Source of the DNA: Bog-473 sp963717455
Lineage (GTDB): Bacteria; Actinomycetota; Acidimicrobiia; Acidimicrobiales; RAAP-2
Reading direction: 5' to 3'
Assembly (NCBI GenBank): GCA_963717455.1
Contig: OY970336.1
Span: 3,968,001-4,032,000, forward strand
Length of the DNA: 64,000 nt
The translations under genes and the position numbers were made by a program. The notes under the pieces are model-generated. The model was given only the letters and a program-made list of their open reading frames with translations. It made no database searches and was not told the DNA's origin. The number at the start of each line of letters is the position of its first letter. Positions within the stretch are counted from its first letter, which is position 1. This document shows positions 43,929 to 51,837 of this stretch, piece after piece.

Positions 43929-44778
43929 ATGGCCCCCTTCCGCCGGACATCGCACCCCCAACGATTCGACCGGCGCGTCGCCGTGGTCACGGGCGCCTCG
44001 TCGGGCATCGGCCGGACGATCGCCCTCACCCTGGCCGAACGCGGCGCCACCGTCGTCGGGTTGGCCCGGCGCAAGGACCTGCTCGACGAGCTCGCCCCCG
44101 AGTTGGCACGCCGAACACGCCGACAGCTCGACCGCGGTGTGCGACGTCGGCGATGCGGACGCCTTCGGGGCCGCGCTCGGCACCATCGAGGACCGGCACG
44201 GCCATGTCGACATCCTCGTCAACAACGCCGGCGTCGACCTGATGCTGCCCGTGCCCGGCGGCGACCTCGGAACGGTGCGCGGCGTGTTCGACGTCAATTT
44301 CTTCGCCACCGTGGCCGGCACGCTCGCCGTCGTGCCCGGCATGATCGAGCGCGGGTGGGGCGTCGTCGTGAACGTGTCCTCCGACGCGGCGCGGGCGCCC
44401 GAGCCGCGGCAGGGTGCTTACGCCGCCTCCAAGGCGGCCATCTCCGCCTTCAGCGAGTCGGTCGCCCACGAGGTCGCCGCCCACGGGGTGCACGTCCACG
44501 TCCTGTACCCGGCCTGGGTGCCCACGGCGATGGGTGTGTCGGGTAACGAGGACGGGGGTTCGCTCCCGCCCAAGTGGGTGCGCCGCACCGAGCAGCAGGT
44601 CGCCACGCTGGTGGCCGACCGGATAGGTGGCCCGCGCCTGGACATCAACGCCGCCCGCCTGCCGCTGCTCGCCCCCGTCGCCCGCACGCTGGCGCCGCTC
44701 TCCTACCAGAAGGCGATGCGGCGGATGGCCACCACGCAGGAGGCCACCGCCCCTGGGGAGAAACTCAGAAGTAGATGA
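43929..44778 (+). pseudogene. Short-chain dehydrogenase/reductase, frameshifted
   Basis: Starts at ATG 43929 (or GTG 43923). VAVVTGASSGIGRTIALTLAERG is the cofactor site. Near 44100-44115 the frame changes: after LLDELAPELARR the family continues in another frame with HADSSTAVCDVGDADAF, DILVNNAG and the active-site Tyr/Lys in GAYAASKAAISAF, ending at 44778. One base lost or gained explains it. Intact length would be about 282 aa. Convergent with cysM, overlapping its 3' end by 14 bases. Confidence 0.8.
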
Positions 44779-45733
44779 TCTCCTTGGCCCGCTCGGTGAC
44801 CTCGTCGAGGTCGCCGGTCCAGGCACCGGTCGAGAGGTACTTCCAGCCGCCGTCGGCCGACACCACCACGATCGATGCCTCCCGACCGTCCGGCAGCGAT
44901 ACAGCGCACTTGACCGCACCGGACAGCGCCGCCCCGGTCGAGATCCCCGCGAACACACCCACCTCGGTCAGGCGCCGGGTCCACTCGATCGACTCCCGGG
45001 GCCGCACCACGGTCTTGCGGTCCAACAACTGGGCTCCCCCGAGGTCCTCGAAGATCGGAGGGATGTAGCCGTCGTCGAGGTTGCGCAGGCCGTCGACCAT
45101 CTCCCCCGCCGGCGGCTCCACGGCCCAGATCTGCACCTTGTCACCGAGCTTCTCGCGCAGGAACCGCCCCACCCCGAGCAGCGTCCCCGACGTCCCGAGC
45201 CCGGCGACGAAGTGCGTCACGCCGGGGCAGTCGCGCAGGATCTCGGGGCCGGTGCCCTCGTAGTGCGCCTTGGGGTTGGCCGGGTTGCCGTACTGGTACA
45301 GGAAGACCCACTCGGGGTGCTCCGCCGCCAGGCCCCGGGCCATGCGCACCGCGCCGTTGGAGCCCTCCGCGCCGGGCGACTCGATGATCTCGGCCCCCCA
45401 CAGCTCGAGCAGCTGGCGGCGCTCCGGCGAGACGTTGGTCGGCATGACCGCCTTCAGCGTGTAGCCCTTGACCCGGCACACCATGGCCAGGCCGATGCCG
45501 GTGTTGCCCGAGGTGGGCTCCATGAGGACCTGGTCGGGCTTGCCCGGCACGAGCACCCCGGAGCGCTCGGCGTCCTCGATGAGCGAGAGCGCCACCCGGT
45601 CCTTGACCGACCCGCCCGGGTTCTGCCCCTCGAGCTTCAGGTAGAGGCGCGCCGCAGGGTTCGGGCTGAGCGACGAGATGTCGACCATCGGCGTGTTGCC
45701 GATCATGTCGAGCACGGACGGGTACAGCGTCAT
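44765..45733 (-). CDS. cysM: CysO-dependent cysteine synthase
   Basis: 322 aa. PLP-binding Lys44 in GGSVKDR, the substrate loop TSGNTG at 74-79, and the phosphate-binding GLGTSGT loop. The C-terminal DGGWKYLSTG is typical of the mycobacterial CysM group. With CysO and Mec just upstream, it should use O-phosphoserine and the thiocarboxylated carrier CysO to build a CysO-cysteine adduct, as established in Mycobacterium tuberculosis. The start is 24 bases after the cysO stop. Confidence 0.94.
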   Translation of the reverse strand: MTLYPSVLDMIGNTPMVDISSLSPNPAARLYLKLEGQNPGGSVKDRVALSLIEDAERSGVLVPGKPDQVLMEPTSGNTGIGLAMVCRVKGYTLKAVMPTNVSPERRQLLELWGAEIIESPGAEGSNGAVRMARGLAAEHPEWVFLYQYGNPANPKAHYEGTGPEILRDCPGVTHFVAGLGTSGTLLGVGRFLREKLGDKVQIWAVEPPAGEMVDGLRNLDDGYIPPIFEDLGGAQLLDRKTVVRPRESIEWTRRLTEVGVFAGISTGAALSGAVKCAVSLPDGREASIVVVSADGGWKYLSTGAWTGDLDEVTERAKEIIYF

Positions 45734-45757
45734 CGGGGCAGGCCTCCGACCCGGCTC

Positions 45758-46033
45758 TCAGCCCCCGGCGACGGCCGGCAGGATGGACACCTCGGCGCCG
45801 TCGGCGACCGGCGTGTCGAGACCCTGGAGGTAGCGCACGTCGTCGTCGTCGACGTAGATGTTCACGAACTTGTGCAGCGTGCCCTCGTCGGTGAGCACCT
45901 GGCCCGCCATGCCCGGGTACTCGGCGACGAGCTTGGCGAGGACCTCGCCGATGGTTGCGCCGTCCACGCTCACGGCGGCGGCGCCCCCGGCCTGGCTGCG
46001 CAGGACGGTCGGTAGGCGGACTTCGACGGCCAC
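45758..46033 (-). CDS. cysO: Sulfur carrier protein CysO (ThiS/MoaD-like)
   Basis: 91 aa from ATG 46033. VEVRLPTVLRSQAGGAAAVSVDGATIGEVL is a beta-grasp start and LHKFVNIYVDDDDVRYLQGLDTPVADGAEVSILPAVAGG (from residue about 52) the end, with the terminal Gly-Gly needed for thiocarboxylation. In M. tuberculosis the CysO thiocarboxylate is the sulfur donor to CysM. Between mec (107-base gap) and cysM. Confidence 0.93.
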   Translation of the reverse strand: MAVEVRLPTVLRSQAGGAAAVSVDGATIGEVLAKLVAEYPGMAGQVLTDEGTLHKFVNIYVDDDDVRYLQGLDTPVADGAEVSILPAVAGG

Positions 46034-46140
46034 GGGGCCTCCTCGCTCGGTGCTCTCGGGTGCTCACCGGCCACGCCCGGGCTGGTCAGCGGATTGTTGA
46101 CTGATCTGGTAACGATTCTACAAGGCCTCGCCCCGGGCCC

Positions 46141-46578
46141 CTACCCCGCCTCGAGATCGAGCCCGGGGACCTCCAGGCCGGGCACGTCCACGGGCTCCTC
46201 GGTGATCCGGCCGTCGCGGATGAGGTAGCTGCGCACGACGGGGTGGGTGTCGCGCAGCGAGACGAGCACGTAGTGCCAGCCTGGGTCGGTCGCCTGGGCG
46301 ACGTCGGTCGGCGAGGGGTAGGCGTCGGTGTGGGTGTGGGAGTGGAAGACGCCCATGATGTCGGCCCCGAGCGCCTGCGCGGCCCGGTCGACCCGCAACA
46401 TCTCCTTGGGGTCGATCTCGTAGACCATGGCCGAGGCCGCCGCGTTGGCGGTGAGGAAGAGGTGGGCCGCCTCGTCGCCCCCGTAGGACCCGACCAGGAG
46501 GCCACACGCCTCGTCGGGCAGGCCGGACAGGCAGTGGGCCACCATCTCCACGTAATGGGCGCGGGACAGGCGGAGCAC
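46141..46578 (-). CDS. mec: CysO-cysteine peptidase Mec (JAMM/M67)
   Basis: 145 aa from ATG or GTG at 46578. The JAMM motif is complete: Glu23 in EACGLLVG and His79-x-His81-(x7)-Ser89-x-x-Asp92 in HSHTHTDAYPSPTD. It is a zinc peptidase that releases cysteine from the CysO-cysteine adduct. First gene of mec-cysO-cysM on the minus strand, divergent from smpB (25 bases). Confidence 0.94.
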   Translation of the reverse strand: MLRLSRAHYVEMVAHCLSGLPDEACGLLVGSYGGDEAAHLFLTANAAASAMVYEIDPKEMLRVDRAAQALGADIMGVFHSHTHTDAYPSPTDVAQATDPGWHYVLVSLRDTHPVVRSYLIRDGRITEEPVDVPGLEVPGLDLEAG

Positions 46579-46603
46579 CCGTCAACGGTACCCTCGTACC
46601 CTC

Positions 46604-47128
46604 ATGGCCAGGGCGAAGAAGCAGATCGCCAAGCGGGCGGCCGCCCGTGAGGAGCGCAGCGGCGACCGCACGGTCGCCACGAACCGCCGCGCCCGCCGCG
46701 AGTACGAGTTCCTCGAGACCTTCGAGGCGGGCATCGTGCTCCAGGGCTCCGAGGTCAAGTCGCTGCGCGAGGGCAAGGCCCAGCTCAGCGAGGCGTACGC
46801 CCGGGTGGACGGCGGGGAGATATGGCTCTTCCAGCTGCACATCCCTCCCTGGCAATTCGCGACCGGCTTCGGCGCGCACGACCCCGACCGCAAGCGCAAG
46901 CTGCTGCTGCACCGGGACCAGATCGACGAGCTCATGGGTAAGACCCAGCAGCAGTCGCTGACCCTGATCCCCGTGTCGCTCTACTTCAAGGACGGCAAGG
47001 CCAAGGTCGAGCTGGCCCTGGCCAAGGGCCGCCGGCTCTACGACAAGCGCAACGTGATCATGGCCCGTGACGCGGAGCGGGAGGCCGCTCGGGCGAGCAA
47101 GGAGATGAGCCGCTGGAACGGGGGGTGA
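46604..47128 (+). CDS. smpB: SsrA-binding protein SmpB
   Basis: 174 aa from ATG 46604. Basic N-terminus, then RRARREYEFLETFEAGIVLQGSEVKSLREGKAQLSEAY, WLFQLHIPPWQFA and the C-terminal ALAKGRRLYDKR, all invariant in SmpB. The extra 20-residue basic N-terminus is longer than in E. coli. It binds tmRNA and delivers it to stalled ribosomes; ssrA follows 83 bases downstream, the usual actinobacterial arrangement. Confidence 0.97.
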   Translation: MARAKKQIAKRAAAREERSGDRTVATNRRARREYEFLETFEAGIVLQGSEVKSLREGKAQLSEAYARVDGGEIWLFQLHIPPWQFATGFGAHDPDRKRKLLLHRDQIDELMGKTQQQSLTLIPVSLYFKDGKAKVELALAKGRRLYDKRNVIMARDAEREAARASKEMSRWNGG

Positions 47129-47169
47129 GCGGGAATTGCCCGTCGTCGAACGGCCGGGCCGCCAACCCG

Positions 47170-47199
47170 TAGAATGGACCGGCTGGCCAAGGTGGCCAG
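47170..47199 (+). promoter_or_regulatory. Possible ssrA promoter element and small inverted repeat
   Basis: TAGAAT at 47170-47175 could be a -10 box 37 bases before the mature tmRNA end. CTGGCCA (47183-47189) and TGGCCAG (47193-47199) form a perfect 7-bp inverted repeat in the precursor leader. No matching -35 is obvious. Confidence 0.3.
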
Positions 47200-47211
47200 C
47201 AACCCAGACAC

Positions 47212-47558
47212 GGGGGTGATTGGTTTCGACTTCGGTCGTCAATGTAGGAGAAGCGAGCCGTGGTCTCCGGAACCACGTTAAAGAGCCGGAACCAAAAACA
47301 AACGCCGAGCCTCAGCTCGCGATCGCTGCTTAAGTAGCGACGTCCAGCCGGTCCCCGCCCTACGGATCGGATTCTGGGCGTCATTCAGTAGGGCTCACTC
47401 AGCGCCTCACGCCAACTGAACGCTGAGGACATCGAGCTTGGTTACGGGGCGGTGCAGCCGCCGGCAGCAGTGCCGCCCCCGACAATGTTCTGCCGGCTGC
47501 GCTCGGAGAAGGCCTACTGAGACTCTGAAGGACGCGGGTTCGATTCCCGCCACCTCCA
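47212..47558 (+). ncRNA. ssrA: Transfer-messenger RNA (tmRNA)
   Basis: The 5' end GGGGGTGATTGGTTTCGAC and the 3' T-arm and acceptor (GCGGGTTCGATTCCCGC, CACCTCC, A) form the tRNA-like domain: 47212-47218 pairs with 47551-47557. The tag frame ends ...NAEPQLAIAA followed by TAA-TAG (near 47332-47337), so the degradation tag finishes with AIAA instead of the common ALAA. The exact resume codon cannot be fixed by eye; GAA or CCA just before AAAACAAAC are candidates. CCA is not encoded. Confidence 0.97.
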
Positions 47559-47620
47559 AGGGGGCATGTTCATGAAAGAGCACGCCGAGTGTTCATGAAA
47601 GTGCCTTGTTGGAGGTGGCG
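47548..47620. repeat. Inverted copy of the tmRNA 3' end and TTCATGAA direct repeats
   Basis: CGCCACCTCCAA (47548-47559, including the last bases of ssrA) recurs as its exact reverse complement at 47609-47620. Between them TGTTCATGAAAG occurs twice (47567-47578 and 47590-47601), each with the palindrome TTCATGAA, 23 bases apart. Could be a structured 3' trailer or recombinase-type sites at the ssrA 3' end. Confidence 0.6.
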
Positions 47621-47656
47621 ATGAGTTCAATGCTCGTCCGCCACCCCATGGATAGC

Positions 47657-47686
47657 GAAACCGCCGGCCCCAAGGCCGGCGGTTTC
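47657..47686. terminator. Hairpin terminator downstream of ssrA
   Basis: Perfect 13-bp stem (47657-47669 with 47674-47686) and a 4-base loop, very GC-rich with AAA/TTT at the base. It is the natural terminator for ssrA and lies just before the IS left end at 47699. Confidence 0.8.
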
Positions 47687-47698
47687 GGGTTAACGAGT

Positions 47699-49014
47699 TG
47701 AAGGGTCCAACAATCGGATCCTCGGCTTGACCAGCCATGATCGGAGCAACGATCCTGCCGGTCCGTGGCCCTCAGCTTCCTCTACCGCCTGATCCGTCGA
47801 GTCATTGAGTTCGCTCGGGTGCATCGGATGAACGACATCGCCAAGGACGCCGAGATCCTGGTGCTTCGCCACCAACTGGCTGTGCTGCGCCGTCAGGTCG
47901 GCCGACCCCGGTTCTCCTGGTCCGACCGGGCGCTCGTCGCCGTCTTGGCGAGACTGGTGCCACGGGGACGTTGGGCGGCGTTCCTCGTCACCCCCGAGAC
48001 GATCTTGCGCTGGCATCGGACGCTCGTCCGCCGACACTGGACCTACCCACACCGACGACCAGGGCGCCCTCCCCTGGCGGACGAGACGGTCGAGCTGATC
48101 GTCCGGCTTGCCCTGGAGAACCCGCGCTGGGGCTATCTACGCATCGTTGGTGAGCTGAAAAAGCTCGGCGTCAGTGTCTCCAAGTCCAGCGTGGCGAACG
48201 TCCTTCGACGTCATCGGCTTCCGCCAGCACCCCGGCGAGCCGGACCGACCTGGATCGAGTTCCTCCGCGCCCAAGCCAACGCCATCGTGGCCACCGACTT
48301 CTTCACCGCCGACACCGTCTTGCTCCGCCGCTACTACGTGCTGTTCGTCATCGAGCTCGAGCGGCGCGTGGTCCACCTCCTCGGCGTCACGGCCAACCCC
48401 AACGGGCCCTGGGTGACCCAAGTCGCACGCAACTTCTGTGCCGACCTCGAGCACGCCGGCCGGCGAGTCCGGTTCCTCGTCCGCGACCGCGACACCAAGT
48501 TCACTACCAGCTTCGACAGCGTCTTCGCCTCAACCGGCGCCGAGAGAATCCTCACCCCAGTGCGCGCCCCGAGGGCGAACGCCTTTGCCGAGCGCTGGGT
48601 CCGAACTGCCCGCCAGGACTGCCTCGACCACCTGCTCGTGCTCTCCAGGCCCCACCTGGAGCGGATACTCGCCGAGTACGTCGAGCACTACAACCGGGGT
48701 CGACCGCATCGTAGCCTCGACCTCATGCCACCACGCCCCACCGCACAAGCCGCCGGCACTGGCACCATCCGCCGCTGCGACGTCCTTGGCGGACTCATCC
48801 ACGAGTACAACCTCGCTGCCTGACCGCTACCCGCTGTCACACGGCCTCGACCAGCAACGTGCAGCCTCGACGACACGGCCCTCCGGTTGTGCTCCCAATC
48901 CGATTGGCGCGCCCAATCGTCGTCCACACATTTCCTGGTTCACGTCGGCGGCTCATACTCGAATCCCTCCTCGCCAAGTTCGAGGACGTCCCTCCTCAAT
49001 TCTTGGACCCTTCA
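47699..49014. mobile_element. DDE insertion sequence (IS3/IS481-like transposase) behind ssrA
   Basis: 1316 bp with terminal inverted repeats: TGAAGGGTCCAA at 47699-47710 and its exact complement at 49003-49014; the match extends, with one mismatch, through AAT on the inner side. One transposase gene fills most of it; about 190 bases between its stop and the right end are non-coding. No target duplication is visible in the flanks. Confidence 0.8.
47765..48823 (+). CDS. Integrase-core (rve) transposase
   Basis: 352 aa from GTG 47765 (ATG 47828 is an alternative). An N-terminal helix-turn-helix-like part (DAEILVLRHQLAVLRRQVG) typical of IS3-like transposases without a separate OrfA, then the retroviral integrase core: VATDFFTADTVLLRRYYVLFVI (first Asp), FLVRDRDTKFTTSFD (second Asp), and PRANAFAERWVRTARQDCLDH (Glu). 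C-terminal HYNRGRPHRSL is standard. The triad is complete and no frameshift is seen. Confidence 0.94.
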   Translation: MALSFLYRLIRRVIEFARVHRMNDIAKDAEILVLRHQLAVLRRQVGRPRFSWSDRALVAVLARLVPRGRWAAFLVTPETILRWHRTLVRRHWTYPHRRPGRPPLADETVELIVRLALENPRWGYLRIVGELKKLGVSVSKSSVANVLRRHRLPPAPRRAGPTWIEFLRAQANAIVATDFFTADTVLLRRYYVLFVIELERRVVHLLGVTANPNGPWVTQVARNFCADLEHAGRRVRFLVRDRDTKFTTSFDSVFASTGAERILTPVRAPRANAFAERWVRTARQDCLDHLLVLSRPHLERILAEYVEHYNRGRPHRSLDLMPPRPTAQAAGTGTIRRCDVLGGLIHEYNLAA

Positions 49015-49681
49015 GGGATGGACGTCACCAGCCAGGGAATATTCCTGTGCATCGGAAATCCGAGTCCGTGGGATTTTCGTGAGATCACGGACGGCGCTCA
49101 AGAGCGGCGGCTCTGGCGCAGGGTTTTGCGCCAACTACCTCCAGGGGCGAGGTCGGCGCCCCATTGCGAGAACCCTGCGAGCGACTCCGAGCGGAAAGAC
49201 TGAACCAACGAGGAGGACCAACCATTTGCCGTCGGCGTGCCAGGCGGCACGTCCGTGCTGCTCCATGAGTTGGCCGCCATTGGGAAGACTGCTGGCTTGG
49301 TTCATGACGGGGACCCTGACACAGGGTCGCGACAAGTGGGACGCCACGCCTCATTTGATGGAGTTCGGCCAGGGTGCACCCCCGTTCCGTTCTCCATCGA
49401 AGCCCGGAGCTCACGGCAACTTCCGACCGCCATGGACCCAGACGCACCCACGAGATCTTCCGCATTGGGAGAGTGGCCGGGTGCGTCCAGTTGATTCTGC
49501 TGAGTTCCACTATCCCAGGTCAGGGGCAGAGCTGGTCACTCAGTCCATCCCGTAGGGCCTGATGTCGGCGAAGAGATGGACAAGATGGAAAAGAGGATGG
49601 ACAGCTCGAGCATCGGACTCATGGCAACTCATACAGGTCCGAAGATGAAGTAAATGGCAAGGACTCGCGATCGTTCCAGAT
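49015..49681. other. Gene-poor stretch between the IS and the catabolic cluster
   Basis: 667 bases. Open frames on both strands (for example 49085-49510 minus and 49237-49494 plus) have no recognisable domain or composition of a real gene. Base composition is visibly more A/T-rich near 49550-49680. It may be eroded DNA at the edge of an inserted segment. Confidence 0.5.
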
Positions 49682-50723
49682 TCAACGGGTGCCGCCGAGG
49701 GCGTCGTCCCAGGCGTCGACGAAGGCGCGCACCGTCTCCATGCGCCGCTGGCCGAGGGGAAACAGCTCCACTGAATCGGCACCGGCGTCGATGACAGTTC
49801 TGATCTGGCGCGCCGCCGATGCCCGCCCACCGGCCAGGGCAACCTGCTCGACGAAATTGATCCGGAAGAAGTCGGGTCACAGCGGCGGCCTCTTGGAACT
49901 CACCACCCTGGTAGGCCTCACGCACACGCTGCACCACCGCCGGATCCAACCCGGCTAGCTCGCAGACGACCGGCGCGGTCTGGGGAAACCACGTGGCTAT
50001 GGTGCTGGCGGCCGCCAAGGCGTCGTCGGGGCGCTCGTCGTCGATGGCACCATAGGCACAGACAGCAATGTGAGGACGGTCTGGCCCTACCCTCCCGGCC
50101 GCATCGGCTCCGCGGCGAACACAAGACACCGCCCACTTGGCGGCAGCTCCGAAGAGGCCGGTCAGGATTAGGACGCCGTCGGCCACCCGCCCGGCCAGCG
50201 CCAACGTTTTAGGGCCGCTCGCGGACAAGTACACCGGCAGGTCGGACCGTGCCGGGATCCGCAGATGGGCCTCGTGCAACGAGAATTCGGGCCCGTCGTC
50301 GTCGACAGTCTCACCGCTCCAGAGGCGGCGGATGTCCTCCACCGCCCGCTCGAGTTTCCCCAACCGGGAAGGAGTCAGACCCAGCGCCAGGAGAGGCCGG
50401 TCACCGGCGCCGATGCCGAGGATGAACCGTCCGCTGGATATCTCATCCACGGTGGCGGCGGCGACGGCCGTAACGGCGGGATGCCGGGACAACGGGTTGG
50501 TGACAGCGGTCCCGATGCGTAGCCGAGTCGTCGAGAGTGCGGCCATCGTCAGGTAGGCGTAGGCGCTCCGAGCATGGAGGGACGAGTCGGTACACCAGAG
50601 ATTGGCGTACCCAAGCGACTCGATCTCGTTCACCATCTCGGTGAACCGGGCGGGCTCGTCCACTGGTTGGAGAATGACGCCCCTAGTCGGTCGTCGTTCG
50701 AACTCAGGCATCGCCGGACTCAC
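49682..50723 (-). pseudogene. LLM-class flavin-dependent monooxygenase, frameshifted at 49854-49856
   Basis: Starts at GTG 50723 or ATG 50711 (MPEFERRPTRGVILQPVDEP). Luciferase-like barrel: EIESLGYANLWCTDSSLHARSAYAYLTMAALSTTRLRIGTAVTNPLSRHP (in pieces), SGRFILGIGAGD, LPVYLSASGPKTLALAG. After RLLPDQF the frame is lost at a run of three A on the plus strand. With two A the protein continues FVEQVALAGG, AARQIRTVIDAGADSVELFP and WDDALGGTR, ending at 49682-49684, the usual family ending. Last gene of the M20-mutase operon; it overlaps the upstream M20 gene. A homopolymer indel, possibly not real. Confidence 0.82.
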
Positions 50724-51837
50724 TTTCCCACAGGCTCACCGTGGTTACCACGCTCTCGATCCCTTTCGCTATCGGACGGAGGTCGATCCACTCGTCGACG
50801 GTGTGTTCGGCGGCCCCGTCGGTGATCCCGAGGGCGATGCCGGGGATCCCTCTCGGGTGCGCAGCATTGGCGTCAGTGCTGCACGCCACTTGGCGCGCCG
50901 CTACCCCGCTGCGGGCCAGGGCAGCGAACGCCGCCCTGACTAGAGGGTGCCCGGAAGAGATGCGCCCGGCCGGCCGTCGCCCGATTTCATTGACGCTAAC
51001 CCTCACGCCCTCGGGCACCGGAGAGCGGAGCGCGGCCTGACTTTCGGCCACCAGGGCTCCCAGGCCTTCGGGCTCGTCGGCGCGCAGGTCGACCGTAAAG
51101 GTGGCGGTGCGGCTCCTGGCGTTGATCGCCTCGCCTCCGGTTACGGTCCCGACGTTCACGGTGCGTCTGCCAGCGAGGACGGGCACAGCAGCCAGCTGGG
51201 TAATCAGGTGGGCTGCTTCATGCACCGCGCTCGGAGCCTCGGGCGCCTCCCACGAGTGGCCCCCCGGGCCGGAAACGTCCACCCGCCACCGCACCGAGCC
51301 GATGCCGGTGGTGGCGATACGCCCGAGGTAGTTGCCCTCCAAGGCGATGACGGCGCTCACCGAGCTGGGCCCGTGGTCGAGCGCCCAGGTGATACCGAGC
51401 AGGTTGCCCAGCCCCTCTTCGGCCACCGTGGCCACCAATCGCACCCGATGGGCGGCGCCGCAATTCCCCAACATCGTTCCGATGGCCGAGAGGGCGGCGA
51501 CGGCGACGGCGTTGTCCCCTACCCCGGGGCCCATGAGACGGTTGCCCCGCCTGTGCACACGATGGTCGACATTGGCGGCGAAGACCGTGTCCAGATGGGC
51601 GACCAGGAGCAGCGCCGGTCGAGCCGTCTCGCTGGCCGTTTCTGGTCGGGGTGGGCTCGGACGGGCCCACACGTTGCCCACCTCGTCAAGCCGGACCTCG
51701 GCATGCCCGTCGGCGGACCACCATTCGGCTACCCGGGCCGCCCGGGCCGACTCGGCGCCGGTGGGACTTGGGATCTGGGCCAACTCGATGGTGCGTTCGA
51801 TGACCTCCGCCACGCACTCGGCGGGTGTGGCATTCAT
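50704..51837 (-). CDS. M20-family metallopeptidase
   Basis: 377 aa from ATG 51837, overlapping the CoA-transferase stop as ATGA. Metal motifs are complete: LLVAHLDTVFA (His, Asp), GPGVGDNAVAVAAL (Asp), VATVAEEGLGN (catalytic and metal Glu pair), and C-terminal HTVDEWIDL (His). SGPGGHSWEAPEAPSA is the dimerisation-domain signature. M20 enzymes cleave amide bonds of amino acids, N-acyl or N-carbamoyl amino acids or small peptides; the substrate here is unknown. Between CoA-transferase and the LLM gene. Confidence 0.88.
   Translation of the reverse strand: MNATPAECVAEVIERTIELAQIPSPTGAESARAARVAEWWSADGHAEVRLDEVGNVWARPSPPRPETASETARPALLLVAHLDTVFAANVDHRVHRRGNRLMGPGVGDNAVAVAALSAIGTMLGNCGAAHRVRLVATVAEEGLGNLLGITWALDHGPSSVSAVIALEGNYLGRIATTGIGSVRWRVDVSGPGGHSWEAPEAPSAVHEAAHLITQLAAVPVLAGRRTVNVGTVTGGEAINARSRTATFTVDLRADEPEGLGALVAESQAALRSPVPEGVRVSVNEIGRRPAGRISSGHPLVRAAFAALARSGVAARQVACSTDANAAHPRGIPGIALGITDGAAEHTVDEWIDLRPIAKGIESVVTTVSLWESESGDA

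Noticed and set aside
47514..47738. Minus-strand frame of 74 aa antisense to the end of ssrA (ends WRWRESNPRPSESQ)
   Set aside because: It is the well-known false frame produced by the antisense of tmRNA/tRNA 3' ends; no domain and no start signal.
49085..49510. Minus-strand 141-codon frame in the gene-poor strip behind the IS
   Set aside because: No start signal, no domain, overlaps several equally long frames; not supported.
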